Assembly (NCBI GenBank): GCA_028826165.1
Contig: JAPDFW010000099.1
Coordinates: forward strand, 62,001-126,000
From: Anaeramoeba ignava
Lineage: Eukaryota > Metamonada > Anaeramoebidae
Direction: 5' to 3'
Length of the DNA stretch: 64,000 nucleotides
Shown here: positions 21,542-32,835 of the stretch, one piece after another
How positions within the stretch are numbered: position 1 is the stretch's first letter
Layout: each line of letters opens with the position of its first letter
Program-made: the position numbers and the translations under genes
The notes under the pieces: model-generated
What the model was told of the DNA's origin: nothing
The model's input: only the letters and a program-made list of their open reading frames with translations
Database searches by the model: none

Positions 21542-23116
21542 ATGGAAAACTCGCAAACAGAACAAAAAACATTTGAAAATGAAACCAAAATCGAAGATGA
21601 AGGTAAATTAAATTATATTTCTATTTTAAATTTTTAAATTTTAAATTGTTTTTATGTTTGGATCTATTTTTAAAAAGAAAAATAACAATCAATCTAAACT
21701 TAAAAAAAAAAGCAAAAAAAAAAAAAAAAAAAAAGAAGAAGAAAAAGAAAAAAAATTCCAAATAATAAATAAATTAATAAATTAATAAATAAATTAAAAT
21801 TCTCATTTAATAAAAAATTTTTTAAATAAAAATAAATAGCAAATAATAAAAACGAAAATCAAAATGAAAATCAAAATCAAAATCAAAATGAAAATCAAAA
21901 TCAAAATGAAAATGAAAATGAAAATGAAAATCAAAATCAAAATGAAAATCAAAATGAAAACGAAAATGAAAATGAAAATCAAAATGAAAATGAAAATGAA
22001 AATGAAAATGAAAATGAAAATGAAAATGAAAATGAAAATGAAAATGAAAATAACAATAATAATAATAATAATAACAATAATAATAATAACAATAATAATA
22101 ATAATAACAATAATGAAAATCAAAAGGAAAATCAAAAGGAAAATCAAAATCAAAAGGAAAATCAAAATGAAAATGACGTAAAAATTATGGAAATTGATGA
22201 ACTACCAATAGGTTTTCCTGTTGAAATTCTAGATAAAAAATTCAATAAAATACAAACTGCAGAATTGATTCTAACAGAAACTCAAGTAAAATTACAAACT
22301 ACATTGAAAGATCACATTGGAGAACTAACTCAAGTTTTTTTTGAAGAACATCCAACAAAACCAACAATTATTTCCCTCGTTTTAAATGAAAAACAAGCAA
22401 TGTTTGCATGTTTTTCAAACAGTTTTTTGATTTCTTTTGATTCTGAAAATTCCAAAAACAAATTCGCAAAATTTGTCAAAAAAAGAAACGACCAATTTCA
22501 ATCTCCAAGTTTTTCAATCACAATTTTGAACTTAAAATTGGAAAAAATTTCAGATGCGAAAATTTTTGTTGACAAGACAAAATTATTTATTGAAAGCAAA
22601 TCAAAATACACATTTCCTTTGTTGAAAATAAGAATCGCAACTCATCCTAAAAACGAATTTTTACTTAAATTCAAAGTTGAAAAAACAGATATAACTTTCC
22701 TTGTTTCATTTGCCAGTTCAGAATTATGCCATAATTTTTTGGATTATTTCAGAAAAAGATATATCGAGTTAAAAGACGAATTGAAAGAACAAGAAAATCT
22801 CAAAATGATTAACCAAGATGCTGAATTTGTTCCTGTTTCCCTTCTTAATTTCGACTTCAAATTAATTGGAAAAGCAAATTTCATTTTGAAAAATGATCAA
22901 CTTTCTTTCAGAACAGAAACCGAAGTTTTCCCTAATATTCTTTCCAGAAATATCCATTTGAGTCAATCCATTTCTGATGAGTTTATTTACCAAGTTTCTT
23001 TTGATAAAAGTGATTATGGTTGGGGTTGTTTTTCTCTTGAATCTTTTATTGTTAAATTCAACGAAAGACCTGATTTTCAAAAAATTCTCTCAATAATTCC
23101 TCAAGATCAACAATAA
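21542..23116 (+). CDS. Protein with three PH-like repeats and N/E/Q-rich N-terminus
   Basis: Exon 1 (21542-21602) and exon 2 (21840-23116) join in phase 1 (GAA-G/CA) and give about 445 residues. The first 135 are N/E/Q repeats including a run of 20 Asn. The C-terminal 300 contain three tandem units of about 100 residues sharing the pattern V-x-I/L-L-(D/N)-x-(K/D)-F-x-K-I-x-x-A-x-(L/F)-I-L: FPVEILDKKFNKIQTAELIL, FSITILNLKLEKISDAKIFV and VPVSLLNFDFKLIGKANFIL. Each is followed by beta-rich segments and ends near an F-x-x-F helix (KFAKFVKKR, NFLDYFRKR, IVKFNERPDF). This resembles a degenerate PH/GRAM-like fold repeated three times. I do not recognise the family; lipid or protein binding is a guess. 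Confidence 0.65.
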
Positions 23117-23334
23117 TTCTCAAAAAAAACAAAAAAATTTTTTGCTTTTTTCCTTTTTTCCTTTTTCTTTTTTTTTGGAAAACCAATTTTATTTGATTTT
23201 ATTTGATTTAGGAATAATTTTATTTGATTTGATTTGATTTGATTTGATTTGATTTGATTTGATTTGATTTGGGATTGAATAAAAAAAAAAAACAAAAAGA
23301 AATAATTTTGAATTGTTTTTTTTTTCATTTTGAT
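23117..23334. repeat. Convergent spacer with TTTGA pentamers
   Basis: A 3' spacer between two convergent genes. About 23187-23271 holds (ATTTG)n, including nine uninterrupted units; the rest is T- and A-runs. Confidence 0.7.
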
Positions 23335-24761
23335 TCAACAACATCCAGAAGATATCGTTGAATCAATAAAATAAAGCTTCAAAATTTCTTTCAAAAATTC
23401 AACATCATCATCTCCAAATTGAAATTGATTCAAATCTTTCAAAGAAATATTTGAATGATTTTTTGCAAAGTTTAAAAACTTGATCAAATCAAAATTAAGT
23501 TTTTTGAAAATCTTGAATAGTTTATGTTCTAATTGACTTTCTGAGATTGAAACAGCTCCATAACTAAGAGAGGGATTAGTATTTAAAGACAATTGGATAT
23601 CTTTTAATTCTTCAGAAATAACAGCAAATTTTTGTTCATCAGATTTTGACAAGGTGAGAACTTTTTTTGCTTTTTCATTTATTTTTGGTTCATTAAGATT
23701 TAAATAAAGATCCCAAACTCTCTCTTTCACTTCAAAAATTTTCTCAGTTGTAAAGGCAATATAATGTTCCAGCATAGCAATTGAATCAATCTCATTGAGA
23801 TCGACATAAAATAGTGGATTTGGATCAATTATGCTGAATTCATTATTCTTTTTGGGAAGTTTTGTCAAAAAACAAGCACAATAAACTTGAAAAGAAACAT
23901 CTGCAATAGGTGGCATAGAAAAAAACAAAATTCTCTTCCGTAAATGAGCAGCTTTCCAAATCAACAAGCAATTTATCTAAAAAAAATTACAAATATTCAG
24001 TTGCTTAATTCGTTAAATATTGATCATATAAAAAAAGAAGAAGAAGAAAATTTCTTTCAAAAAAAATCTTTTTTCATACTTGAAAAAAATTGATAAAATT
24101 GGAAAATGATCCCACAGGATGTTTTGTAGCAATTCTGAGATGTGGAATTTTCTGAACTTTTTCTACAGTCCAATCTTCACGTGGAATTTTGGATACTTTT
24201 TCTTTAAAATATTCATCTAAATCTGAGAAATCATTTTTTATAAGAATTTTTTCTGATATTTTCTTCAATGAATTTATATGTGAATTTAAAGAAACAAAAG
24301 TAGGTGAAAGTACTCCAATACTACGCATTCTTACTCCTCGTTCTTTTTTGATTTCATCTTCCTGTTTGAGTTCTTGTTTAAAATAATATGATATTCCAAA
24401 AAATTGTTTGAATTTAAACATTCTATTAAAAATATTAAAAATAAATATTTAAATTTAAATTTGAATTAAATATCAAAAATAAATTTTGAATTGAAATCAA
24501 CATTATATCATTTTGAACATCATGTAAACCTGATGCTAATGCTTTGAATTCAACTCCAGAAATATCAAAATCATTTGGATAAAAATATTCAATTATATTT
24601 CCTTTTTTGATATCAAATCTAATTAAAAAAATTGAGAGAATTCCTTCAAGATTTTGTTTTGGTTCATCTTCTTCAATGATTTTTGGATCATATTCTTGAT
24701 TTGATTCAATTGAAATTTCATTTGATTCAAAACTTTCATCTTTTAATAAAGGTTCATTCAT
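23335..24761 (-). CDS. DENND11: DENND11 (LCHN) DENN-domain protein, three exons
   Basis: Exons 24502-24761, 24080-24422 and 23335-23976 join in phases 2 and 0 to 414 residues, close to the roughly 455 of the animal protein. Diagnostic stretches are GNIIEYFYPNDFDISGVEF then KALASGLHDVQ, RGVRMRSIGVLSPTFVSL, LRIATKHPVGSFSNFINFFQ, LLIWKAAHLRKRILFFSMPP and FYVDLNEIDS. LCHN belongs to the divergent DENN family; relatives act on Rab GTPases, but its biochemical role is poorly defined. The frame is intact, and the short introns (79 and 103 bases) carry no repeats, unlike those of neighbouring genes. It shares a 70-base divergent promoter with the first BTB-TLDc gene of the array. Confidence 0.85.
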
Positions 24762-24831
24762 TTTTAAAAAAGAAAGAAAAAAATGAAAAAAAAAAATGAA
24801 AAAAAATTATTTTCATTTTTTTATTTCTAAA
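24762..24831. promoter_or_regulatory. Compact bidirectional promoter (DENND11 / BTB-TLDc gene B)
   Basis: Only 70 bases separate two start codons facing apart. The minus strand carries TTTTTCATTTTTTTTTTTCATTT and the plus strand TTATTTTCATTTTTTTATTTCTAAA directly before ATG. Both transcription starts must lie within this stretch or overlap the opposite gene. Confidence 0.5.
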
Positions 24832-26319
24832 ATGACAACTTATTTAAATTTAGAAAAACTTTCAAATGATTTAAAAAATTTATTTCAAAATCAAAATCAA
24901 AATCAAAATCAAAATGAAAAAGAAGAAAAAAGTTATTTTGATTTTGAAATAATTTGTGAACAAAATAAAACTTCATTTAAAACTCATAAATCAATTCTTT
25001 CTTCAAGAAGTGAATATTTTAAATCTCTTTTTAAATCTAAAATGAAAGAATATCAAGAAAATAAATTAATTCTAAAAGATGTTTCAAGTTCAATTCTATC
25101 TTCAATTTTGAATTATTTTTATTCAGGAAAAATTGAAATTAATTCAGAAAATTCAATTCAAATTTTAATTTTTTCATCAAAATATTTAATTGATGAATTG
25201 ATTAATGTTTCTTCAAAATTTATCAAAAATAATTTAGAAATTGAAACTATTGTTGATATTCTTAAATTATCTGATTCAAGAAATCTAACTAAATTATTAG
25301 ATTATTCTTATCGATTTATTTTTGATAATTTTAATGAATTTATTAAAACTCCTTTTTTTCTTGAACTTGAAGAAAATCATTTAAATTTAATATTATCAAA
25401 TGATGAACTTCAAATAAATGAATTTGAAATTTTCCAATCAATAATCAAATGGGGAAAACATAAATCAAATATTAATCAAGAAAAAGAAAATCAAAAACTT
25501 GAAAAAAAAGAAAAAGAAAAAATTCAAGATCAAATTTCAAATATTATTGATAAAATCAGATTTATTACTTTCTCAAATAAAGAACTTGCTAATATATTAA
25601 AAGAAGAATTAATTCCAAATGAAATTTCACAACAATTAATTAAATTACTAATAATCAAAAATCAAGAAAATAAAGAAAGATTAAAACAATTTATTGAAAA
25701 TCAAAATTTATTAATTTTCAAAACAAGAATTGGATTAAATTCATCAACAATAATTCAAGAAAAAGAACATTTTGATAAATTAAAAGAATGGATAAATGAT
25801 GATGAATTCTTTTCCAATATGAAATTAGGATATTCAACTAAAAAAGATGGATTTAATTGTAAAAAATGGCATGATATTTGTGATAATAAAGGAAAAACAT
25901 TAATTATTATCAAAACCAAAGATAATTATATTTTTGGAGGATTTACTTCAATTGGATTTACAAATGATAATTTAAAATGGAGAGAAAAAGATAGAGATTA
26001 TGATAATGGATATATTCCAGATTCAAATGCATTTATTTTCTCATTAAGAAATAATAAAAATAATCGAAAACCTAATAAATTTTCAATTCAAAAAAGAAGA
26101 GAACAAAAAGCTATTTTTTATTATTCAAAATATGGACCAAGTTTTGGAGCAAATGGAGATTTTGATTTAAATTCTATTTTAAAAACTGGTTTTTCAAATT
26201 TTGGAGATACTTACAATCTTCCTGAATATATTCAATTCAATACAAATGAATCTAGAAATTATTTAGCTGGTTCTTTTGATGAATGGGAAGTTGATGAACT
26301 TGAAACTTTTTTTATTTAA
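24832..26319 (+). CDS. BTB-BACK-TLDc protein, array copy B
   Basis: An intact single-exon gene of 495 residues. An N/Q linker (residues 19-27) leads into BTB (SYFDFEIICEQNKTSFKTHK, ILSSRSEYFKSLFKSKM, ILNYFYSGKIEI; about 34-130) and BACK (VDILKLSDSRNLTKLLDYS, IKTPFFLELEENHL, FQSIIKWGKHKS; about 135-225). After a K/E linker, TLDc follows (LKEWINDDEFF, KKWHDICDNKGKTLIIIKTK, YIFGGFTSIGF, AFIFSLRN, YLAGSFDEWEVDELETFFI; about 320-495). By family, BTB-BACK would bind cullin-3 and TLDc would be a substrate- or V-ATPase-binding module; this pairing is inference. I start at MTTYLNLEKL because all paralogues share it after TTTCTAAA; the upstream in-frame Met lies in promoter sequence. Confidence 0.85.
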   Translation: MTTYLNLEKLSNDLKNLFQNQNQNQNQNEKEEKSYFDFEIICEQNKTSFKTHKSILSSRSEYFKSLFKSKMKEYQENKLILKDVSSSILSSILNYFYSGKIEINSENSIQILIFSSKYLIDELINVSSKFIKNNLEIETIVDILKLSDSRNLTKLLDYSYRFIFDNFNEFIKTPFFLELEENHLNLILSNDELQINEFEIFQSIIKWGKHKSNINQEKENQKLEKKEKEKIQDQISNIIDKIRFITFSNKELANILKEELIPNEISQQLIKLLIIKNQENKERLKQFIENQNLLIFKTRIGLNSSTIIQEKEHFDKLKEWINDDEFFSNMKLGYSTKKDGFNCKKWHDICDNKGKTLIIIKTKDNYIFGGFTSIGFTNDNLKWREKDRDYDNGYIPDSNAFIFSLRNNKNNRKPNKFSIQKRREQKAIFYYSKYGPSFGANGDFDLNSILKTGFSNFGDTYNLPEYIQFNTNESRNYLAGSFDEWEVDELETFFI

Positions 26320-26369
26320 ATAAATTTTTAAATAAATTTTTTTCATTTTTTTCATTTTTTATTTCTAAA

Positions 26370-27860
26370 ATGACAACTTATTTAAATTTAGAAAAACTTT
26401 CAAATGATTTAAAAAATTTATTTCAAAATCAAAATCAAAATCAAAATCAAAATGAAAAAAAAGAAGAAAGTTATTTTGATTTTGAAATAATTTGTGAACA
26501 AAATAAAAATTCATTTAAAACTCATAAATCAATCCTTTCTTCAAGAAGTGATTATTTTAAATCTCTTTTTAAATCTAAAATGAAAGAATATCAAGAAAAT
26601 AAATTAATTCTAAAAGATGTTTCAAGTTTAATTCTATCTTCAATTTTGAATTATTTTTATTCAGGAAAAATTGAAATTAATTCAGAAAATTCAATTCAAA
26701 TTTTAATTTTTTCATCAAAATATTTAATTGATGAATTAATTAACGTTTCTTCAAAATTTATCAAAAATAATTTAGAAATTGAAACTATTGTTGATATTCT
26801 TAAATTATCTGATTCAATGAACTTAACTAAATTATTAGATTATTCTTATCGATTTATTTTTGATAATTTTAATGAATTTATTAAAACTCCTTTTTTTCTT
26901 GAACTTGAAGAAAATCATTTAAATTCAATATTATTAAATGGTAAAATTTTCTTCAATGAATTTGAAATTTTCCAATCAATAATCAAATGGGGAAAACATA
27001 AATCAAATATTAATCAAGAAAAAGAAAATCAAAAACTTGAAAAAAAAGAAAAAGAAAAAATTCAAGATCAAATTTCAAATATTATTGATAAAATCAGATT
27101 TGTTACTTTCTCAAATAAAGAACTTGCTAATATATTAAAAGAAGAATTAATTCCAAATGAAATTTCACAACAATTAATTAAATTACTAATAATGAAAAAT
27201 CAAGAAAATAAAGAAGAGTTAAAACAATTTATTGAAAATCAAAATTCATTAATTTTCAAAACAAGAATTGGATTAAATTCATCAACAATAATTCAAGAAA
27301 AAGAACATTTTGATAAATTAAAAGAATGGATAAATGATGATGAATTCTTTTCCAATATGAAATTAGGATATTCAAGTAAAAGAGATGGATTTGATTGTAA
27401 AAAATGGCATGATAAAGTTGATAATAAAGGAAAAACATTAATTATTATCAAAACCAAAGATAATTATATTTTTGGAGGATTTACTTCAATTGGATTTACA
27501 AATGATAATTCAAAATGGAGAGAAAAAGATATAAGTAACAAATATGGATATATTCCAGATTAAAATGCATTTATTTTCTCATTAAGAAATGATAAAAATA
27601 ATCGAAAACCAAAGAAATTTTCAATTAAATCAGGAAAAGAACAAAAAGCTATTTTTTATGATTATTCAGATTTTGGTCCAAGTTTTGGAAGAAATGGAGA
27701 TTTTTCATTAAATTTTAATTTACAAAATGGTCGTTCAAATTTTGGAGATACTTATAATCTTCCTAAAGGTATTGAATATAAAACAAATGAATCTCAAAGT
27801 TATTTAGCTGGTTCTTTTGATAAATGGGAAATTGATGAACTTGAAAGTTTTTTCATTTAA
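26370..27860 (+). pseudogene. BTB-BACK-TLDc array copy C, interrupted by one stop codon
   Basis: The gene is colinear with copy B along its whole length, but codon 27561-27563 is TAA where the paralogues have TCA (CCAGATTAAAATGC against CCAGATTCAAATGC). The downstream part stays in frame and runs to the family's normal end (WEIDELESFFI, stop at 27858-27860). As read, the product is 397 residues and lacks most of the TLDc domain. The spacing to copy B is 50 bases. A single substitution suggests a young null allele, or a base error; it is not evidence of a changed code because TAA ends most genes here. Confidence 0.7.
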
Positions 27861-27934
27861 AAAATTTTTTTTTAAATTTTTTTTTTCATTTTTTTCTTTT
27901 TTATTTTTTTTTTCAAAAACAATCAATCAAAATT

Positions 27935-29752
27935 ATGCAAATTAAAACAGAAGATCAACAAAAAGTAATAAATAATCTCATTCAAAACTATTCAAATCTT
28001 TTTAAAGAAAGTCCATTCAATGATTTTTCTATTTTTGTGAGAAAAAACAAATCTTTTGAGTTTAAAGTTCATAAATCCATTTTATTTTCAAGATCTCCTT
28101 TTTTTCAAAAATTTTTTAAAGATAATAAAGAAAGCAAGAAAATCGAGTTTCCAAATTTTAAAAAATCTTCAATGGAATCCATTTTAAAATATATTTATTT
28201 TGGAGAGATTTCTTTTGAAAATGAAAAAAATCTGTTTCAAATTGTAGACATTTCCCAAAAATTCGAGTTGAATATTTTATCAAAAATTATTCGGAAAAAG
28301 ATTCAAAATCGAATTAGAAAATTTGATTATCCAAATGGAAATATAAATGAAAATATAAAAGGAAATATAAAGAAATATAAAAGAAAATACAAATGGAAAT
28401 ATAAATGGAAATACAAATGGAAATCCAAATGGAAATATAAAAGAAAATATAAAAGGAAATATAAATGGAAATATAAATGAAAATATAAAAGAAAATATAA
28501 AAGAAAATATAAATGGGAATATAAATGGAAATATAAAAGAAAATGAAAATGAAAATATAAAAGAAAATATAAAAGAAAATATAAAAGAAAATATAAATTG
28601 AAAAACAAAAATCAAATTATCAATTGAGAAAATAAACAGAAAAAAAGAAAATGAAAATGAAAATGATCCAAAAATTGAAAAATGAAAAAAAATCAAATTG
28701 AAAATGAAAATAAATACAAAATGAAAATGAAAATGAAAATGAAAATGAAAATGAAAATGAAAATGAAAATGAAAATGAAGTTTTGAAGGATGAAATTAGC
28801 AAGAAAACCAACGAAAATGAATATTTGAAAAATGAACTTTTAAATCAAGAAAAACAAATCACAAAATTAAAAAATCACATTTCAAAATTAAATCAAAATC
28901 TTGAAGATTGGAAAAATAAAAAATTAGAGCCTCCTCAAGTTATTGAATATTGGCAACAAAATTTAAAGGAAAAGGTTCAAATTTTGTATAAACACGAAAA
29001 AAAGATTCAAGATAATTGGAACATAGAAATCCAAAAACTCCAAAATAAAGCTCAACAAATCAAAAGAGAACATTGGATGCAACATATTGAAGAACTTAAG
29101 AAAACAATTTCGAAATTGCGACCGAATCAAGATTTCCATCAATTTTTTGAAATTTTCATCAATTCAGAAATTAGTGAATCAAATATTCTTCAAAATTTTC
29201 AACATGTTATCAAACTTCATAAATGGATAAATGATAATGATTTTTTTTCCAATATGAAAAAGGGATATTCAACTAAAAAAGATGGATTTAATTGTAAAAA
29301 ATGGCATGATATTTGTGATAATAAAGGAAAAACATTGGTTATTATCAAAAACAACTGATAATTTTATTTTTGGAGGATTTACTTCAATTGGATTTACAAC
29401 TGATAAATCAAAATGGAGTGGAATTTATCCAAAAAAGGATTTTGATTATATAAAAGATAAAAATGCATTTATTTTCTCATTAAGAAATGATAAAAATGAT
29501 CGAAAACCTAATAAATTTTCAATTCAAAAAGGAAAAGAACAATATGCTCTTTATTATTTTTATTCAGATCGTGGTCCTATTTTTGGTGCTAGTTTTTGGT
29601 TAAATTCTAATTTACAACCTGGTAATTCAAATTTTGGATATATTTACAATCTTCCTAAAGGTATTAAATATGGTACAAATGAATCTAAAAGTTATTTAGC
29701 TGGTTCTTGTGATGAATGGGAAGTTGATGAACTTGAAACTTTTTTTATTTAA
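27935..29752 (+). pseudogene. BTB, repeat-expanded linker, coiled coil and TLDc (array copy D, broken frame)
   Basis: This differs from its neighbours. It starts MQIKTEDQQKVINNLIQNYS, has a BTB domain closer to genes A and G (VHKSILFSRSPFFQKFFKD), then a 460-base ATATAAATGGAAA/GAAAAT repeat (about 28340-28780). A coiled coil follows (KTNENEYLKNELLNQEKQIT onward, to about 29110), then TLDc (LHKWINDNDFF ... DEWEVDELETFFI). The frame is lost near 28375 inside the repeat and again at the A5 run 29347-29351 within the TLDc strand IIIK-TTDN, where one base fewer restores it. Either two or more real frame losses or assembly errors in a repeat; the domains themselves are well conserved. Confidence 0.6.
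28330..28790 (+). repeat. Intragenic ATATAAATGGAAA / GAAAAT repeat
   Basis: Degenerate 12- to 18-base units (AAATATAAATGG, AAATATAAAAG) pass into a (GAAAAT)n block at 28715-28778, inside the linker of array copy D. In the BTB frame it first encodes GNINENIK, then shifts to K/Y/W; the final block is in the coiled-coil frame as N-E. Confidence 0.75.
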
Positions 29753-29816
29753 TAAAAATTTTAAATAAAATTTTTTAATAATTTTTTTCATTTTTTTCAT
29801 TTTTTTCATTTTTAAA

Positions 29817-31295
29817 ATGACAACTTATTTAAATTTAAAAAAACTTTCAAATGATTTAAAAAATTTATTTCAAAATCAAAATCAAAATCAAAATCAAAAA
29901 GAAGAAGAAAGTTATTTTGATTTTGAAATAATTTGTGAACAAAATAAAACTTCATTTAAAACTCATAAATCAATTCTTTCTTCAAGAAGTGAATATTTTA
30001 AATCTCTTTTCAAATCTAAAATGAAAGAATATCAAGAAAATAAATTAATTCTAAAAGATGTTTCAAGTTCAATTCTATCTTCAATTTTGAATTATTTTTA
30101 TTCAGGAAAAATTGAAATTAATTTAGAAAATGCAATTCAAATTTTAATTTTTTCATCAAAATATTTAATTGATGAATTAATTAATGTTTCTTCAAAATTT
30201 ATCAAAAATAATTTAGAATTTGAAACTGTTGTTGATATTCTTAAATCATCTGATTCAAGAAATCTAACTAAATTAATAGATTATTCTTATCAATTTATTT
30301 TTGATAATTTTAATGAATTTATTAAAACTCCTTTTTTTCTTGAACTTGAAGAAAATCATTTAAATTTAATATTATCAAATGGTGAAATTCAAATAAATGA
30401 ATTTGAACTTTTTCAATCAATAATCAAATGGGGAAAACATAAATCAAATATTAATCAAGAAAAAGAAAATCAAAAACTTGAAAAAAAAGAAAAAGAAAAA
30501 ATTCAAGATCAAATTTCAAATATTATTGATAAAATCAGATTTGTTACTTTCTCGAATAAAGAAATTGCAGATACTTTACAAGAAGAATTAATTCCAAATG
30601 AAATTTCACAACAATTAATGAAATTATTAATAATGAAAACTCAAAAAAATAAAGAAAAATTAAACCAATTTATTGAAAAACAAAATTCATTAATTTTCAA
30701 AACAAGAATGAAATTTAATTCAACAATAATTCAAGAAAAAGAACATTTTGATAAATTAGAAGAATGGATAAATGATAATGAATTTTTTTCCAATATGAAA
30801 TTGGGATATTCAGCTAAAAAAGATGGATTTAATTGTAAAAAATGGCATGATACTTGTGATAATAAAGGAAAAACATTGGTTATTATCAAAACCAAAAATA
30901 ATTATATTTTTGGAGGATTTACTTTAATTGGATTTACAAATGATAATTCAAAATGGAATGAAAAATATATAAATAAGGGATATGGATATATTCCAGATTC
31001 AAATGCATTTATTTTCTCATTAAGAAATGATAAAAATAATCGAAATCCTAATAAATTTTCAATTCAAGCAGGAAGAGAACAATATGCTATTGAATATGAT
31101 TATTCAGATTGTGGTCCAAGTTTTGGAGATGGAGATTTTGATTTAAATTCTAATTTAAAACATGGTTTTTCAAATTTTGGTAATACTTACAATCTTCCTG
31201 AAGGTATTGAATATAAAACAGATGAATCTCAAAGTTATTTAGCTGGTTCTTTTGATAAATGGGAAGTTGATGAACTTGAAACTTTTTTTATTTAA
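29817..31295 (+). CDS. BTB-BACK-TLDc protein, array copy E
   Basis: An intact 492-residue paralogue with the same BTB, BACK and TLDc order as copy B. It begins MTTYLNLKKLSNDL and ends DKWEVDELETFFI. The N/Q linker is short (NQNQNQNQK then EEE) and the TLDc carries KKWHDTCDNKGKT. The upstream spacer of 64 bases contains four successive TTTTTTCA units. BTB residues are nearly invariant relative to B, C and F, while differences gather in the BACK C-terminal linker and the TLDc loops (NEKYINKGYGYIPD, DYSDCGPSFGDGDFD), as expected if the loop-bearing face is the variable one. Confidence 0.85.
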   Translation: MTTYLNLKKLSNDLKNLFQNQNQNQNQKEEESYFDFEIICEQNKTSFKTHKSILSSRSEYFKSLFKSKMKEYQENKLILKDVSSSILSSILNYFYSGKIEINLENAIQILIFSSKYLIDELINVSSKFIKNNLEFETVVDILKSSDSRNLTKLIDYSYQFIFDNFNEFIKTPFFLELEENHLNLILSNGEIQINEFELFQSIIKWGKHKSNINQEKENQKLEKKEKEKIQDQISNIIDKIRFVTFSNKEIADTLQEELIPNEISQQLMKLLIMKTQKNKEKLNQFIEKQNSLIFKTRMKFNSTIIQEKEHFDKLEEWINDNEFFSNMKLGYSAKKDGFNCKKWHDTCDNKGKTLVIIKTKNNYIFGGFTLIGFTNDNSKWNEKYINKGYGYIPDSNAFIFSLRNDKNNRNPNKFSIQAGREQYAIEYDYSDCGPSFGDGDFDLNSNLKHGFSNFGNTYNLPEGIEYKTDESQSYLAGSFDKWEVDELETFFI

Positions 31296-31347
31296 ATAAA
31301 AATTTTAAATAAATTTTTTTCATTTTTTTCATTTTTTCATTTTTAAA

Positions 31348-32835
31348 ATGACAACTTATTTAAATTTAGAAAAACTTTCAAATGATTTAAAAAATTTATT
31401 TCAAAATCAAAATCAAAATCAAAATCAAAATGAAAAAGAAGAAAGTTATTTTGATTTTGAAATAATTTGTGAACAAAATAAAACTTCATTTAAAACTCAT
31501 AAATCAATTCTTTCTTCAAGAAGTCAATATTTTAAATCTCTTTTTAAATCTAAAATGAAAGAATATCAAGAAAATAAATTAATTCTAAAAGATGTTTCAA
31601 GTTCAATTCTATCTTCAATTTTGAATTATTTTTATTCAGGAAAAATTGAAATTAATTCAGAAAATGCAATTGAAATTTTAATTTTTTCATCAAAATATTT
31701 AATTGATGAATTAATTAACGTTTCTTCAAAATTTATCAAAAATAATTTACAAATTGAAACTATTGTTGATATTCTTAAATTATCTGATTCAAGAAATCTA
31801 ACTCAATTAATAGATTATTCTTATCGATTTATTTTTGATAATTTTAATGAATTTATTAAAACTCCTTTTTTTCTTGAACTTGAAGAAAATCATTTAAATT
31901 TAATATTATTAAATGATGAACTTTTCTTAAATGAATTTGAACTTTTCCAATCAATAATCAAATGGGGAAAACATAAATCAAATATTAATCAAGAAAAAGA
32001 AAATGAAAAACTTGAAAAAAAAGAAAAAGAAAAAATTCAAGATCAAATTTCAAATATTATTGATAAAATCAGATTTATTGATTTCTCAAAAGAAGAAATT
32101 GCAGATACTTTACAAGAAGAATTAATTCCAAATGAAATTTCACAACAATTAATGAAATTACTAATAATTAAAACTCAAGAAAATGAAGAAAAATTAAACC
32201 AATTTATTGAAAATCAAAATTTATTAATTTTCAAAACAAGAATTGGATTAAATTCTTCAACAATAATTCAAGAAAAAGAACATTTCAATAAATTAGAAGA
32301 ATGGATAAATGATAATGGATTCTTTTACAATATGAAATTAGGATATTCAGCTAAAAAAGATGGATTTAATTGTAAAAAATGGCATGATATTTGTGATAAT
32401 AAAGGAAAAACATTAATTATTATCAAAACCAAAAATAATTATATTTTTGGAGGATTTACTTCAATTGGATTTACAAATGATAATTCAAAATGGAGAGAAA
32501 AAGATATCAATAAAGAAAATGGATATATTCCAGATTCAAATGCATTTATTTTCTCATTAAGAAATGATAAAAATAATCGAAATCCTAATAAATTTTCAAT
32601 TCAAGCAAGAAGAGAACAATATGCTATTTTTTATTATTATTCAGAATTTGGACCAACTTTTGGATTAAATGGAAATTTTTCATTAGGTTCTAATTTAAAA
32701 TATGGTTTTACAAATTTTGGTAATACTTACAATCTTCCTGAATATATTCAATATGATACATATGAATCTCAAAGTTATTTAGCTGGTTCTTATGATGAAT
32801 GGGAAGTTGATGAACTTGAAACTTTTTTCATTTAA
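31348..32835 (+). CDS. BTB-BACK-TLDc protein, array copy F (last of the run)
   Basis: An intact 495-residue paralogue (MTTYLNLEKL ... DEWEVDELETFFI). It differs from copy E mainly in the BACK end (FIDFSKEEIADTLQEE) and TLDc loops (REKDINKENGYIPD, YYSEFGPTFGLNGNFSLGS). It starts 52 bases after copy E stops; the spacer holds three TTTTTTCA units. It is the end of the same-strand array; the next gene is convergent. Confidence 0.85.
   Translation: MTTYLNLEKLSNDLKNLFQNQNQNQNQNEKEESYFDFEIICEQNKTSFKTHKSILSSRSQYFKSLFKSKMKEYQENKLILKDVSSSILSSILNYFYSGKIEINSENAIEILIFSSKYLIDELINVSSKFIKNNLQIETIVDILKLSDSRNLTQLIDYSYRFIFDNFNEFIKTPFFLELEENHLNLILLNDELFLNEFELFQSIIKWGKHKSNINQEKENEKLEKKEKEKIQDQISNIIDKIRFIDFSKEEIADTLQEELIPNEISQQLMKLLIIKTQENEEKLNQFIENQNLLIFKTRIGLNSSTIIQEKEHFNKLEEWINDNGFFYNMKLGYSAKKDGFNCKKWHDICDNKGKTLIIIKTKNNYIFGGFTSIGFTNDNSKWREKDINKENGYIPDSNAFIFSLRNDKNNRNPNKFSIQARREQYAIFYYYSEFGPTFGLNGNFSLGSNLKYGFTNFGNTYNLPEYIQYDTYESQSYLAGSYDEWEVDELETFFI

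Noticed and set aside
27561-27563. TAA reassigned as a sense codon
   Set aside because: TAA ends most intact genes here, TGA ends Ras and TAG ends two other genes, so a single point mutation or base error is simpler.
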